Shown here: in pieces, positions 54,789 through 63,911 of the stretch
Layout: the number at the start of each line of letters is the position of its first letter
Position numbering within the stretch: position 1 is the stretch's first letter
Source: Methanomassiliicoccales archaeon RumEn M2
GTDB lineage: Archaea; Thermoplasmatota; Thermoplasmata; Methanomassiliicoccales; Methanomethylophilaceae
Direction of reading: 5' to 3'
Assembly (NCBI GenBank): GCA_001421175.1
Contig: LJKL01000009.1
Span: 1 to 64,000 of the forward strand
DNA: 64,000 bases
Position numbers and translations under genes: made by a program
The notes under the pieces: model-generated
Told to the model about the DNA's origin: nothing
Databases searched by the model: none
What the model saw: only the letters and a program-made list of their open reading frames with translations

Positions 54789-55649
54789 ATGATAGTCGTG
54801 GGAGGTTCCTCATCAAGGGACCTGGCGAAGGAATTGGCCGGAATTCTTGGGTGCAAATACATACAGGCGGCGACAACGAGATTCCCGGACGGGGAATGCT
54901 ACACGAGGATAGACAGCGACAATCTCGATGATGATGTCGTGATCGTGCAGAACACCTATCCTGACGGCAACCTTGTGGAGATGTTCCTCCTGCAGGATGC
55001 CGTTAACAGAATGGGTGCCAAGACCATAACCCTGGTCATCCCGTACTTCGGGTACGCCAGGCAGGACAGGGTCTTCAGGCCCGGGGAGCCGGAGAGCGCC
55101 AAGGTGATGTCCAAGCGCCTCGCCATGCTCGCAGACCGCGTGATAACGGTGGATATACACAAAGAGGATGTTCTCAGGTTCTTCGATTGCGAGACCAAGG
55201 ATGTGAAAGCCTCATCGGCGATAGCCGATTATTTCAAAGAGAGGGATGTCGACATAGTCCTGTCCCCGGACCTGGGGGCGAAGGACAGGGCGAAGGATGT
55301 CGGCACCAGGATGGGCAAGCCCTACGATCACCTGGAGAAGACCCGCATATCGGGAACAGAGGTATCGATAAAGCCCTCGAATTCCAACTGCAGAGGTAAG
55401 AACGTGCTCATAGTCGATGACATAATCGCCACCGGCGGCACAATAATAGCCGCAGCGGCCCAGCTCAAGAAGGAAGGGGTCAAGAACGTTTACGTGGCAT
55501 GTACCCACGGCGTCTTCGTCGACGGCGCAGTTCAGAAGCTCACGGGCAGCTCCCTTGACGGAGTGCTCTGCTGCAACACCCTGGAGAACGAGCTCTCCCA
55601 CATATCCGTGGCCCCGATCATCGCCGAAGCGCTGAGACCCAAGCGGTGA
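54789..55649 (+). CDS. prs: Ribose-phosphate pyrophosphokinase (PRPP synthetase)
   Basis: 286 aa, the archaeal length. It has ATTRFPDGECYTRI, IPYFGYARQDRVFRPGE, VDIHKEDVLRFF, VLSPDLGAKDRAKDV and the PRPP loop VLIVDDIIATGGTII (about 215-229). It makes phosphoribosyl pyrophosphate for nucleotide and histidine synthesis. The start at 54789 leaves the family N-terminus intact (MIVVGGSSSRDLAKEL). The stop overlaps the ProRS start (GTGA). Confidence 0.94.
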   Translation: MIVVGGSSSRDLAKELAGILGCKYIQAATTRFPDGECYTRIDSDNLDDDVVIVQNTYPDGNLVEMFLLQDAVNRMGAKTITLVIPYFGYARQDRVFRPGEPESAKVMSKRLAMLADRVITVDIHKEDVLRFFDCETKDVKASSAIADYFKERDVDIVLSPDLGAKDRAKDVGTRMGKPYDHLEKTRISGTEVSIKPSNSNCRGKNVLIVDDIIATGGTIIAAAAQLKKEGVKNVYVACTHGVFVDGAVQKLTGSSLDGVLCCNTLENELSHISVAPIIAEALRPKR

Positions 55650-57047
55650 TCCCATTGGACGGCAAGAACTATGCGGAATGGTATCTCGACATCGTCGAGA
55701 AGGCAGGGCTCTCCGATAAGCGCTATCCGATCAAGGGGATGAACGTCTGGACCCCCTACGGATGGAAGATAATGCGCTCCATCGACGGCTTCATCCGCGA
55801 TGAGCTGGATGACACCGGGCACGACGAGGTCTGCTTCCCTCTTCTCATCCCCGAGACAGAGTTCAAGAAGGAGAAGGACCACATCAAAGGGTTCGATTCC
55901 GAAGTATACTGGGTCACCAAAGCCGGGGACAACGAGCTTGACGTCCCCCTGGTCGTCAGACCGACCAGTGAGACGGCCATGTACCCCATGTTCTCTCTTT
56001 GGATAAGGTCCCATCAGGACCTTCCCCTGAAGATCTACCAGATAGTCAACACATTCCGTTACGAGACGAAGCAGACCCGCCCCTTCATCAGGGTCAGGGA
56101 GATCCATTTCTTCGAGTCTCACACGTGCCACGACACCGAGGAGGATGCCCAGAGGCAGATCGACGAGGACCTGTCGATCCTGGAGAAGGTCATGGACAGG
56201 CTATGCCTTCCGTACTTCCTGCTGAAACGTACTGACTGGGACAAGTTCCCGGGCGCACATTACACAGTGGGCATCGACACCGTGATGCCCAACTACAGGA
56301 CGCTGCAGCTGGGGTCGGTTCACCACTACAGGACGAATTTCTCCGTCCCGTACGACATAACGTACGAGGACGAGAGCGGGGAGCACAAGCACGTGCATCA
56401 GACCACCTACGGTATGAGCGAGCGTCTTCTGGGAGCGGTCATAAGTGTGCACGGCGATGACAAGGGATTGGTCATGCCTCCGGACATCGCGCCCTATCAG
56501 GTCGTCATAATACCCATAATCTCCAAGAAGAACGCCGAAGAGGTCAAACTGGAGGCGGAGAAGATTGCCCTGATCCTCAGGGAATCGGGTGTGCGCACCC
56601 ATCTGGACAACAGGGATGACCGGCCCGGCAGCAAGTTCTATGACTGGGAGATAAAGGGCGTGCCGTTGAGGCTGGAGCTCGGTGCCAGGGACATCGAGAA
56701 TGAGGTCATAACCTTCGCAAGAAGGGACAACGGCGAGAAGGGCACAATATCCTCCGATTCTCTGGTCTCCGGCGTCAGGCTGATACTGGCAGAGATCAAG
56801 AAGGACATGAGGTCTAAGGCGGAGGCCTTCCAGGCATCCTCTGTCCTGCCAATAGGATCATTGGACGATGTCCCAGAGAGGGTCGTCACATTCCCGTGGT
56901 GCGGTTCCGTGGAGTGCGGGGGGGAAAGTCGAGGAGAAGGACATCAAGATCCTGGGCACACCGTATCCTGCGGAGAAGCATGAGGGCAAGTGCCTGGTGT
57001 GCGGCAAGAGATCGGAGCTGCTGGCCTATGCGGCCCGCTCCATGTGA
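55646..57047 (+). CDS. proS: Prolyl-tRNA synthetase, archaeal type, frameshifted
   Basis: About 466 aa once repaired. Class II motifs are clear: motif 1 region with WTPYGWKIMRSID, RPTSETAMYPMFSLWIRS, motif 2 FRYETKQTRPFIRVREIHFFE (around 128-148; key residues are Arg and Phe-Glu), and motif 3 with a LELGARDIE region. The uncorrected frame reads into nonsense at the end. Removing one base from the G7 run at 56918-56924 gives the normal zinc-binding tail CGGKVEEKDIKILGTPY, then KCLVCGKRSELLAYAARSM, ending at 57047. The enzyme is essential, so the frameshift is an assembly error. The start is GTG 55646 overlapping prs, or TTG 55655. Confidence 0.93.
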
Positions 57048-57850
57048 CCGTTGAGAAGGGACTTGGCACGCCCGTAGGTCAGGTCGGCCACCTCTGTGCT
57101 GACCCATCCGTCCTCCAGCTCCATCACTTCCAGCTCGTACTCCTCGGCGAACTCTTCGACGCACCTCTGGAAGTTCTTCTGGTCCCCCAGGCCCGTCTGG
57201 ATCTTCATGACGTACTTGTAATCGGCCATTTCCAGGACCATCTTGAACATCTCCCGGTCCCCCTTCTCGACGCCCCTGAACAGCTCCATGCTGTCCATGA
57301 ACTCCTCGAAGCTGCAGGCCATCCCGGGGGTGAAGTACATGATCCCGGGGTATTTCTTCAATAATCTCAGGTAATTATCGGTGCCGCCCATGGGCACGCA
57401 GATGCAGTCGTCGCAAACCTTCCCGAACCTGTCCTTGCAGATCGTCATAGGAACGGCAAGGTTGGAAGAGGACCATTCCTCTATTCCCTTCAGCCCGTTG
57501 CCGCACAGCCCGTAATAGAGGGCTATGGCGTCCACATGCTCCTGGAAATCAGACATGAGCTCCCTTATCCTTATCCTCAGATTCTCCGGTTCCTCGTGGA
57601 GGCCCAGGTCCATCATCCATATCACGATCCTGTATCCGTCCCCCGGGATCTCCGCTTCCCCGCTGAGGAAGCTCCTTTCGTTTAATAGCGTGTAGGGGAC
57701 GCCGTTCTCCTCCAGCTTCGGGATTATCATCTTGTTGTGATCGTTATCGAGGAGGAAGATGTCCTTCTCCTCCCTGTCATTGCTGAGGCTGTATACCAGC
57801 TCATCCTCCAGTATCGGGCATGCCATTATCCCCAATATCCCAGATGTCAT
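57026..57850 (-). CDS. DUF1638 family protein
   Basis: 274 aa. It starts GILGIMACPILEDELVYSL, has IALYYGLCGNGLKGIEEWSS, CICVPMGGTDNYLRLLKKYPG and MYFTPGMACSFEEFMDS, all typical of DUF1638. The family is frequent in methanogens and other anaerobes, often near corrinoid methyltransferase genes; its biochemical role is not settled. It ends 22 bases inside the convergent ProRS tail. No frameshift was seen. Confidence 0.88.
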   Translation of the reverse strand: MTSGILGIMACPILEDELVYSLSNDREEKDIFLLDNDHNKMIIPKLEENGVPYTLLNERSFLSGEAEIPGDGYRIVIWMMDLGLHEEPENLRIRIRELMSDFQEHVDAIALYYGLCGNGLKGIEEWSSSNLAVPMTICKDRFGKVCDDCICVPMGGTDNYLRLLKKYPGIMYFTPGMACSFEEFMDSMELFRGVEKGDREMFKMVLEMADYKYVMKIQTGLGDQKNFQRCVEEFAEEYELEVMELEDGWVSTEVADLTYGRAKSLLNGHMERAA

Positions 57851-57909
57851 GCCGTTTAGAAGGTTCTGAGAACTATATGTTCCCTTTGAGCATACGAAAT
57901 GATTAACCG

Positions 57910-58689
57910 ATGCTCCGCAATAGACGTCCCATGCCCTTCGAAGAGAATGAGTCGGTTTTCATGGAAGACTCCTACGGGAAGAAGCACTGGCTCAAAGTCG
58001 CCTACAAGATGCTGAAGATACACTCCCTGGGCACCGTGGACGGTGAGAGGTTCAGAGAGCTGGACGACGGCTCCAGGATGATGGTGGCCGGCAAGGAGTT
58101 CACGGTATTCAGACCGACCACCGCCGATATGATGGCCTCTCTCGAGAGAGGAGCCCAGATAATCACTCCGAAGGATGCGGAGGTGATACTCTTCCGTTGC
58201 GACATAAGGGCAGGCAGCACGGTCCTGGAGGTGGGCGCCGGATCCGGAGCCCTGACGATAGCCCTTCTGAGGGCGGTCTCCCCGAACGGGAGGGTCCTCA
58301 CCCTGGAGCTCAGAGAGGACAACGCCCAGCTGGCAGGCAGGAATGTCAGGCGCATGGGCTTCGATAACTGGGAGTGCATGGTGTGCGATGCCCGGGAGGC
58401 AGACCCTGACATAACGGCCGATGCCTTGGTAATGGATATGCCGGACCCGGAGAACGCCTTCGGCAATCTGCTGCCCAAGGTCAGGCCCGGCGGAATGGTG
58501 TGTGTCTACATCCCCAATGCCAATCAGCTTCAGAACGCGGTCAATGCGATGAGGGACGCGGGCCTCAGGGATGTTTTCGCGTATGAGACCATGCAGAGGG
58601 AGATGGTGGTCCACCCGGGAGGCGTGAGGCCATCCTTCGACATGCTGGGTCACACAGGATATCTGGCCTTCGGAAGGCGCACGGCCTGA
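57910..58689 (+). CDS. trmI: tRNA (adenine-N1)-methyltransferase, TrmI type
   Basis: 259 aa. The N-terminal part has FMEDSYGKKHWLKVA and a small beta domain. The SAM-binding motif is STVLEVGAGSGALTIALLRA (about 98-117), followed by MDMPDPENAF at the catalytic region. Archaeal TrmI methylates A57 and A58 in the T loop of tRNA. It is divergent from DUF1638 and is followed by the purine cluster. Confidence 0.9.
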   Translation: MLRNRRPMPFEENESVFMEDSYGKKHWLKVAYKMLKIHSLGTVDGERFRELDDGSRMMVAGKEFTVFRPTTADMMASLERGAQIITPKDAEVILFRCDIRAGSTVLEVGAGSGALTIALLRAVSPNGRVLTLELREDNAQLAGRNVRRMGFDNWECMVCDAREADPDITADALVMDMPDPENAFGNLLPKVRPGGMVCVYIPNANQLQNAVNAMRDAGLRDVFAYETMQREMVVHPGGVRPSFDMLGHTGYLAFGRRTA

Positions 58690-58734
58690 GTAGGCTAAGA
58701 ATCCTTTTAATTAGTGAACTCTCATATACGCGCA

Positions 58735-58974
58735 ATGGCCGTAATCGAGATAAGAATAGAGCTCAAGAAAGGCGTGGCCGACCCCGAAGGGAGCAACACG
58801 AAGAAGACACTGGAGTCTCTCGGGTTCAAAGGCGTCGGTTCCGTCAAGTGCGTGAAAGTCTTCGAAGTGGAACTGGACATGGGCAGATCCGAGGCTGTGA
58901 AGGCCGGCGAGGAGATGTGTCGCGTTCTTCTGGCGAACCCGGTCATCCAGAGCTACAGCGTTACCGCGAGATGA
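58735..58974 (+). CDS. purS: Phosphoribosylformylglycinamidine synthase subunit PurS
   Basis: 79 aa, normal PurS size. It has IEIRIELKKGVADPEGSNTKK and an ESLGFKGVGSVKCVKVFEVEL segment. PurS joins PurL and PurQ to form the FGAM synthase complex. The ATG at 58735 gives the family start and follows a TTTTAATTAG AT-rich stretch that may be the promoter. PurL begins 4 bases after the stop. Confidence 0.93.
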   Translation: MAVIEIRIELKKGVADPEGSNTKKTLESLGFKGVGSVKCVKVFEVELDMGRSEAVKAGEEMCRVLLANPVIQSYSVTAR

Positions 58975-58978
58975 TCTG

Positions 58979-61303
58979 ATGGCGAAGAAGGCATTGTCCG
59001 TCAAGAGGGACGTACCTTTCCCTCTCCATGACGTGAACATACTCTCGGCTTCCGATGAGGAGCTCAAGAGCATATCGTCGGAGATGGGTCTGAGCCTGTC
59101 TCTGGACGAGATGAAGGTCATTGTGGATTACTTCAGGAAAGAGGGCAGGAACCCGACGGACGTGGAGCTGGAGTCCCTGGGACAGGCCTGGAGCGAGCAT
59201 TGCTGCTACAAGAGCTCCAAGAACATACTCAAGAAATTCGTATTCTCGGTGAAGCACCCCAACGTTCTGTCGAGAGGGGACGCAGGGGTCATGGTCTTCG
59301 ATGAGGACCACGGATACGCCCTCAGGATAGAGAGTCACAATCACCCGTCGGCGATAGAGCCGTACGGAGGAGCAGCCACCGGGATAGGCGGCATACTCAG
59401 GGACATCGTATGCATGGGGGCGCAGCCCGTAGGGCTCGGAGACCCCCTGTGCTTCGGTCTCATCGACAGGAAGGGGGAGCTCCCTCCCGGCACGAAGCAC
59501 CCCAGGTACCTGCTCAGCGGCGTAGTGTCCGGGATAAGGGATTACGGCAACAGGGTCGGCGTGCCGACCATCACCGGCGGTTTCTTCTTCGATGAGAGGT
59601 ACACGACGAACTGCCTTGTGAACGTAGGGGCTTTGGGCATAGTCCGGAAGGACGAGCTGACCAACAACTTCGCGGGAGGGCCCGGGGAGACCATGATCCT
59701 CATAGGCGGCAGGACCGGGAGGGACGGCATACACGGCGTGACCTTCGCATCCGCGGACCTGACCTCCACTTCTGATGAGGATTCGAGAGGGGCCGTACAG
59801 CTGGGGGACCCCATAACGAAGGAGCCGATAATACACGCATGCCTCGAAGTAAACCGTCTCGGCCTCATAACCGGGATGAAGGATCTGGGCGGAGGAGGTC
59901 TCAGCTGCGTCGTCGGTGAGATGGCCCTTTCCGCCGGGGAATGCGGAGCAGATGTCCATTTGGAGAAGGTGCCCCTGAAAGAGGAGGGTCTGGCACCTTG
60001 GGAGATATGGGTCTCGGAGTCCCAGGAGCGCATGATGGTCACCTGCAAGCCCGAGAACACCGAAAAGATACTGGAGATATTCGAGCTCTGGGACGTTCTG
60101 GCCACGCCTGTCGCGGTCACCACCGACATTCCGAGAACGAAGGTGTATTGGCACGGAACCAAGGTCCTGGACATGGACACGGAATTCCTGACAGGAGGCC
60201 CTGCGTACGACAGGCCCTACGTCAGCCCGAAGGTCTCGGGCAAGGAGGATGAGGTGTTCCCGGAGATACCGTCCGCAGGAGAGGCCATACCGGCTCTCCT
60301 TTCGGATCTCAACGTGGCATCCAGGGAATGGGCCATAAGGCAGTATGATTTCGAGGTCAGAGGATCAACCGCCCTCGGACCCATGGTCGGTAAGATGAAT
60401 GCCGCAGGGCCCGGTGACGCATCCATAATAATGCCTGTGCCGGGGAGCTTCAGGGGATTGGCCGCCACCATAGGCTGCAACCCGTGGTTCACGGAGGCGG
60501 ACCCGTACAACGGCGCCATGTCCTCGGTCGAGGAGGCCCTCAGAGGACTCGTATCCGTAGGTGCGAGGCCCGATGCCATAACCAACTGCCTCAACTTCGG
60601 AAACCCTGAGAAACCGGACAGGCTGGGCGTGTTCAGGGAGGCCGTGCGCGGCCTTGGCGACATATGCAGGGCACTGGAGATACCCATACCGTCAGGCAAC
60701 GTCAGCCTGTACAATGAAGGGTCGGAAGGCGGCGGAGTGCTGCCCACCCCCATGATCATGGCCACCGGGATAATCGAGGATACGAGGAAGGCCGTCAGCG
60801 CAGACTTCAAAGATCCAGGTAGCAGAGTCTATCTGGTAGGGAGCACCAAGGATGAGATGGGAGGCTCCCTTCTCTTCCGCAAGTACGGAGGCAGAGGAGG
60901 GGCCGTTCCCAAAGCCGACCCGGCAGTTTTCAAGAGGATATCAGAGAAGCTGCTTTCTGCGATGGACAGGCGCCTGGTGAGGAGCTGTCATGACTGTTCC
61001 GACGGAGGAGCCGCGGTTGCGATAGCCGAGATGTGCCTCTCCGGAAGGGTAGGAGCGGAGATAGATGTTCCAAGAGACGCAGAAGAGAGCATCTGGCTCT
61101 ATTCTGAGAGCAACACCCGCTGGATAGTGGAGATCAAAGAGAGCTCCGCAAAAGAGTTCGAGGGGATCATGGGCGGGGATGCGAGGATGATAGGCAGGAC
61201 GGGCGGGGACTTCCTTGCGATAGCAGGAGCCAGAATTCCCGTGTCCGGCCTGTACGAGTCATGGAGCAGGCCTCTGTGGAATGTGATGGGAGGTGCAGCA
61301 TGA
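58979..61303 (+). CDS. purL: Phosphoribosylformylglycinamidine synthase subunit PurL
   Basis: 774 aa small-type PurL. It has EHCCYKSSKNILKKF, RIESHNHPSAIEPYGGAATGIGGI (about 118-141, catalytic His and ATP region), ITGGFFFDERY, GMKDLGGGGLSC, and in the second half SGNVSLYNE and SCHDCSDGGAAVAIAE. It makes FGAM from FGAR with ammonia from PurQ. The PurQ start overlaps its stop (ATGA). Confidence 0.95.
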   Translation: MAKKALSVKRDVPFPLHDVNILSASDEELKSISSEMGLSLSLDEMKVIVDYFRKEGRNPTDVELESLGQAWSEHCCYKSSKNILKKFVFSVKHPNVLSRGDAGVMVFDEDHGYALRIESHNHPSAIEPYGGAATGIGGILRDIVCMGAQPVGLGDPLCFGLIDRKGELPPGTKHPRYLLSGVVSGIRDYGNRVGVPTITGGFFFDERYTTNCLVNVGALGIVRKDELTNNFAGGPGETMILIGGRTGRDGIHGVTFASADLTSTSDEDSRGAVQLGDPITKEPIIHACLEVNRLGLITGMKDLGGGGLSCVVGEMALSAGECGADVHLEKVPLKEEGLAPWEIWVSESQERMMVTCKPENTEKILEIFELWDVLATPVAVTTDIPRTKVYWHGTKVLDMDTEFLTGGPAYDRPYVSPKVSGKEDEVFPEIPSAGEAIPALLSDLNVASREWAIRQYDFEVRGSTALGPMVGKMNAAGPGDASIIMPVPGSFRGLAATIGCNPWFTEADPYNGAMSSVEEALRGLVSVGARPDAITNCLNFGNPEKPDRLGVFREAVRGLGDICRALEIPIPSGNVSLYNEGSEGGGVLPTPMIMATGIIEDTRKAVSADFKDPGSRVYLVGSTKDEMGGSLLFRKYGGRGGAVPKADPAVFKRISEKLLSAMDRRLVRSCHDCSDGGAAVAIAEMCLSGRVGAEIDVPRDAEESIWLYSESNTRWIVEIKESSAKEFEGIMGGDARMIGRTGGDFLAIAGARIPVSGLYESWSRPLWNVMGGAA

Positions 61304-62115
61304 AAGCCGAGGATGTTAAGGTATGCGTAATCCGCATAGAGGGGACCAACTGCGAAGATGAGATGTACCAGGCCTTCAAGATGGTGGGTGCGTCACCGGA
61401 GCTGGTGCACCTCAAGCAGCTGGCGGGGAAGGCCCCCGGCCATGCGAAACGCCATCTGGAGGACTATGATATCCTGGCCTTCCCCGGAGGATTCTCCGCG
61501 GGAGATTACGTAAGGGCTGGGGCGATATTCGCTGCCAGGATAAAGAGCGACATAGGCACGGAGCTGAAGAGGTTCGTGGAATCCGAGAAGCCGGTCCTGG
61601 GAGTATGCAACGGATTCCAGACCCTTGTGGAGCTGGGTCTTCTGCCCGCCTTCGAAGGCGTGATGTCCGAGACGCCCACGGCGGCTCTGAGCACCAACGA
61701 CTCAGGCAGGTTCGAATGCCGTCCGACATACCTCAGGAATGATAACAGGGGCAAGTGCATATTCACTTCAGAGATGAAGAAGGGGCAGATCGTCATGTTC
61801 CCTCTGGCACATGCGGAGGGCAAGCTCCTCAGCGAGGACCCGCGCTTCGTAGAGAAGCTGGAGGAGAACGATCAGGTGGCATTCAGGTATGTGGGCCCCG
61901 GAGGCGCTAAGGCGGTGTACCCGTGGAATCCCAACGGCTCCCCGTCAGACATAGCCGGCATATGCAACCCTGCAGGGAACGTACTGGGTATGATGCCCCA
62001 TCCGGAAAGGGTGCTGACGAGGTATACCCATCAGGACTGGACCAGGAACGGCCAGCCGGAGGAAGGGGACGGGATGATGGTATTCCGTTCTGTGATGAAG
62101 AAGCTGACTAAGTGA
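61300..62115 (+). CDS. purQ: Phosphoribosylformylglycinamidine synthase subunit PurQ (glutaminase)
   Basis: 271 aa class I glutamine amidotransferase. It starts VCVIRIEGTNCEDEMYQAF, and has the nucleophile Cys in KPVLGVCNGFQTLVELG (about 103) and His-Glu in LGMMPHPERVL. It feeds ammonia to PurL. ATG 61300 overlaps the purL stop. It is convergent with the riboflavin kinase gene, with no spacer between stop codons. Confidence 0.95.
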   Translation: MKAEDVKVCVIRIEGTNCEDEMYQAFKMVGASPELVHLKQLAGKAPGHAKRHLEDYDILAFPGGFSAGDYVRAGAIFAARIKSDIGTELKRFVESEKPVLGVCNGFQTLVELGLLPAFEGVMSETPTAALSTNDSGRFECRPTYLRNDNRGKCIFTSEMKKGQIVMFPLAHAEGKLLSEDPRFVEKLEENDQVAFRYVGPGGAKAVYPWNPNGSPSDIAGICNPAGNVLGMMPHPERVLTRYTHQDWTRNGQPEEGDGMMVFRSVMKKLTK

Positions 62116-62772
62116 TCAGATCTCCACGCGGACGTCCACCCTGTCGCCGTCGTTGATGCTCAGCGTACGCCTCAGATGGTACTGGCAAACTATCTCGATG
62201 ATGTCCCTGTAGTGGGACCTCTCGGGTACGACGATGGCGCAGTCAACGTTCCTTATCTTCGCTTTGTAGGCGGTGACGCCGCCGAAGCTGCGCCCGTCCT
62301 TGTTGAATCCCTCTATCGTGTGGCCCGAGGTTCCCTTGATCAGGTCGAGCTTGCCGATGTCCTCCTTGTCCACATGGACATTGAGGGTGCCCTCATAGGG
62401 CTTGAAACCGAGAACGTTGTTGAATTGCTCCATGTAATCGTTCTGGCATATGTAGTACCCGCCCTCCCCCATGCCGCTCTTGACGGTGCCGTGAAGGACG
62501 ATGTGGTCGGAAAGCTCGAATATGCGGCGGTACTCGTTGTACTCCTTCTTCAATTCCTCGATGCCCTCCTGTGTCAGCTTTATCCTCTGCTTCCTGGCTC
62601 CCAGGTCCCTGGTTATGTATTTCCTCTCCAGTAGTTCCAAGATCCTCTTGGATGCGGACTGCTGGCTCATCTCCAATGCTTCGCCCAGTTCCCGAGAGGA
62701 GACGGCTATGTAATCGTCCATCCCTCCCAAGAGAGCAATCTTCCTGAGGGCGAAAGTATACTTCTCATCCAT
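62116..62772 (-). CDS. ribK: CTP-dependent riboflavin kinase with N-terminal HTH (archaeal RibK)
   Basis: 218 aa. The N-terminal winged helix (about 22-80; SRELGEALEMSQQSASKRIL) is followed by the RibK cradle domain with GTVKSGMGEGGYYICQNDYM, LGFKPYEGTLNVHVD, DGRSFGGVTAYKAKI and LRRTLSINDGDRVDV. Archaeal RibK makes FMN using CTP. The HTH suggests that the protein also regulates its own or riboflavin genes, as known for some archaeal homologues. Confidence 0.92.
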   Translation of the reverse strand: MDEKYTFALRKIALLGGMDDYIAVSSRELGEALEMSQQSASKRILELLERKYITRDLGARKQRIKLTQEGIEELKKEYNEYRRIFELSDHIVLHGTVKSGMGEGGYYICQNDYMEQFNNVLGFKPYEGTLNVHVDKEDIGKLDLIKGTSGHTIEGFNKDGRSFGGVTAYKAKIRNVDCAIVVPERSHYRDIIEIVCQYHLRRTLSINDGDRVDVRVEI

Positions 62773-62835
62773 CTGGGAACCACCTCTCTACAGATTGGTT
62801 AATGGGTAGATAAAAGTTTGAGTTTGTAAGGGTTT

Positions 62836-63204
62836 TCATATCCTGTCGGCCTGGATCCATCTGGCGGTACCGGAAGACGATATCGATGCGAGAACTGCTG
62901 CGGCGAGCAATATCAGGACTGCACCAAGGTAGAGGTCCATGGTCCCGTATATCGTGCCGAACGTCAATACGGCTATGTTGAGGAAGGAAACGAAGATCAT
63001 TACACCCCCCTTCATGCCGCCGTTGACGTTGAGCGCCCCGCTGACAGCGAAGAACAGAACGGCGGACAGAAGGGGAAGCCCGATCTCCACCATCACATTG
63101 ATGCTGCCTGCATCGAAAGTCAGTGCGGTTCCGATTATGCAGATGATCCCGCCAAGGATAGCCAGGGTCTTTCCTGCTGATACTATAGTGGGTTTGTCTG
63201 TCAT
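62836..63204 (-). CDS. Small four-helix membrane protein
   Basis: 122 aa with four hydrophobic stretches (IVSAGKTLAILGGIICIIGTAL-like at 8-28, then near 35-55, 65-85 and 92-112). The N-terminal 7 residues are hydrophilic. The family is not recognised. It is the second of two similar-sized membrane genes in a row, probably a pair with 63253-63819. Confidence 0.6.
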   Translation of the reverse strand: MTDKPTIVSAGKTLAILGGIICIIGTALTFDAGSINVMVEIGLPLLSAVLFFAVSGALNVNGGMKGGVMIFVSFLNIAVLTFGTIYGTMDLYLGAVLILLAAAVLASISSSGTARWIQADRI

Positions 63205-63252
63205 TAGAACACCTTTGGGTGGGATAGCTCTTCTTACTTATTAAAGTGGGTG

Positions 63253-63819
63253 TCATTCGGATAGGAATTTCAGGCCCTGGATTATCAGCCACGCCGAGAA
63301 TCCGTAGGTGGCGGGAACCCAGAATCCCGAGATCCCGTTGATTATGAGCAATGCGAGAAGCGCGAGGATCAGCACAAGGGATATGCCCCCGGCGAGGAAC
63401 CTCTCCTCGATCCAGTCGTTGGCATTCATAAGCGATATGCCCAGCAGTATACAGAGGGCCATGGCCTCCATGAGCATCCCGTGCGAATCCCAACCGCTTA
63501 CGAAGAAGGTGATATTCATGGATATCAGTCCCGCGATCAGGAACAGCACACCGGCGGCAGAAAGGACATCCCTCCTTCTCAGCCATATGAGATCGACGCC
63601 GAAGATGGCCACCAGAGTTCCGCTGATGGTGAGTCCGATGCTGAAGACCTTCTCGTATATCGTTTCGCAGTTCAGATAAGGTATGAAAGATTGCTGGTTG
63701 AGCACCCAGCCAGGTTCCGTGCTCCCGAAGAGCACCACCGCAGAGAGAATGATCCCCGCTGCAAGGGCCAATAGTCCCGTCAGTCTGTCTTTCCGTTCTG
63801 CCCGCACTTCGGCTGACAT
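63253..63819 (-). CDS. Polytopic membrane protein of unknown function
   Basis: 188 aa with about six membrane spans (first at LLALAAGIILSAVVLFG, residues 16-32), including MEAMALCILLGISLMNAND in the middle. No family was recognised. It is upstream of the 122-aa membrane gene on the same strand with a 48-base gap, and divergent from the GTPase gene at 63912. Confidence 0.6.
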   Translation of the reverse strand: MSAEVRAERKDRLTGLLALAAGIILSAVVLFGSTEPGWVLNQQSFIPYLNCETIYEKVFSIGLTISGTLVAIFGVDLIWLRRRDVLSAAGVLFLIAGLISMNITFFVSGWDSHGMLMEAMALCILLGISLMNANDWIEERFLAGGISLVLILALLALLIINGISGFWVPATYGFSAWLIIQGLKFLSE

Positions 63820-63911
63820 GATTTATTTAACTCCGTTGATCCCGATATATACTTATCTGATGCGGAGAAGCAGGTTTTTGTATGAATGGAACATTGAAGA
63901 ACCGAGCATAA

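Noticed and set aside
58961-60154. A 397-codon open frame on the minus strand opposite purL
   Set aside because: Antisense shadow of purL; the sequence is rich in Arg, Gly and Tyr with no recognisable domain.
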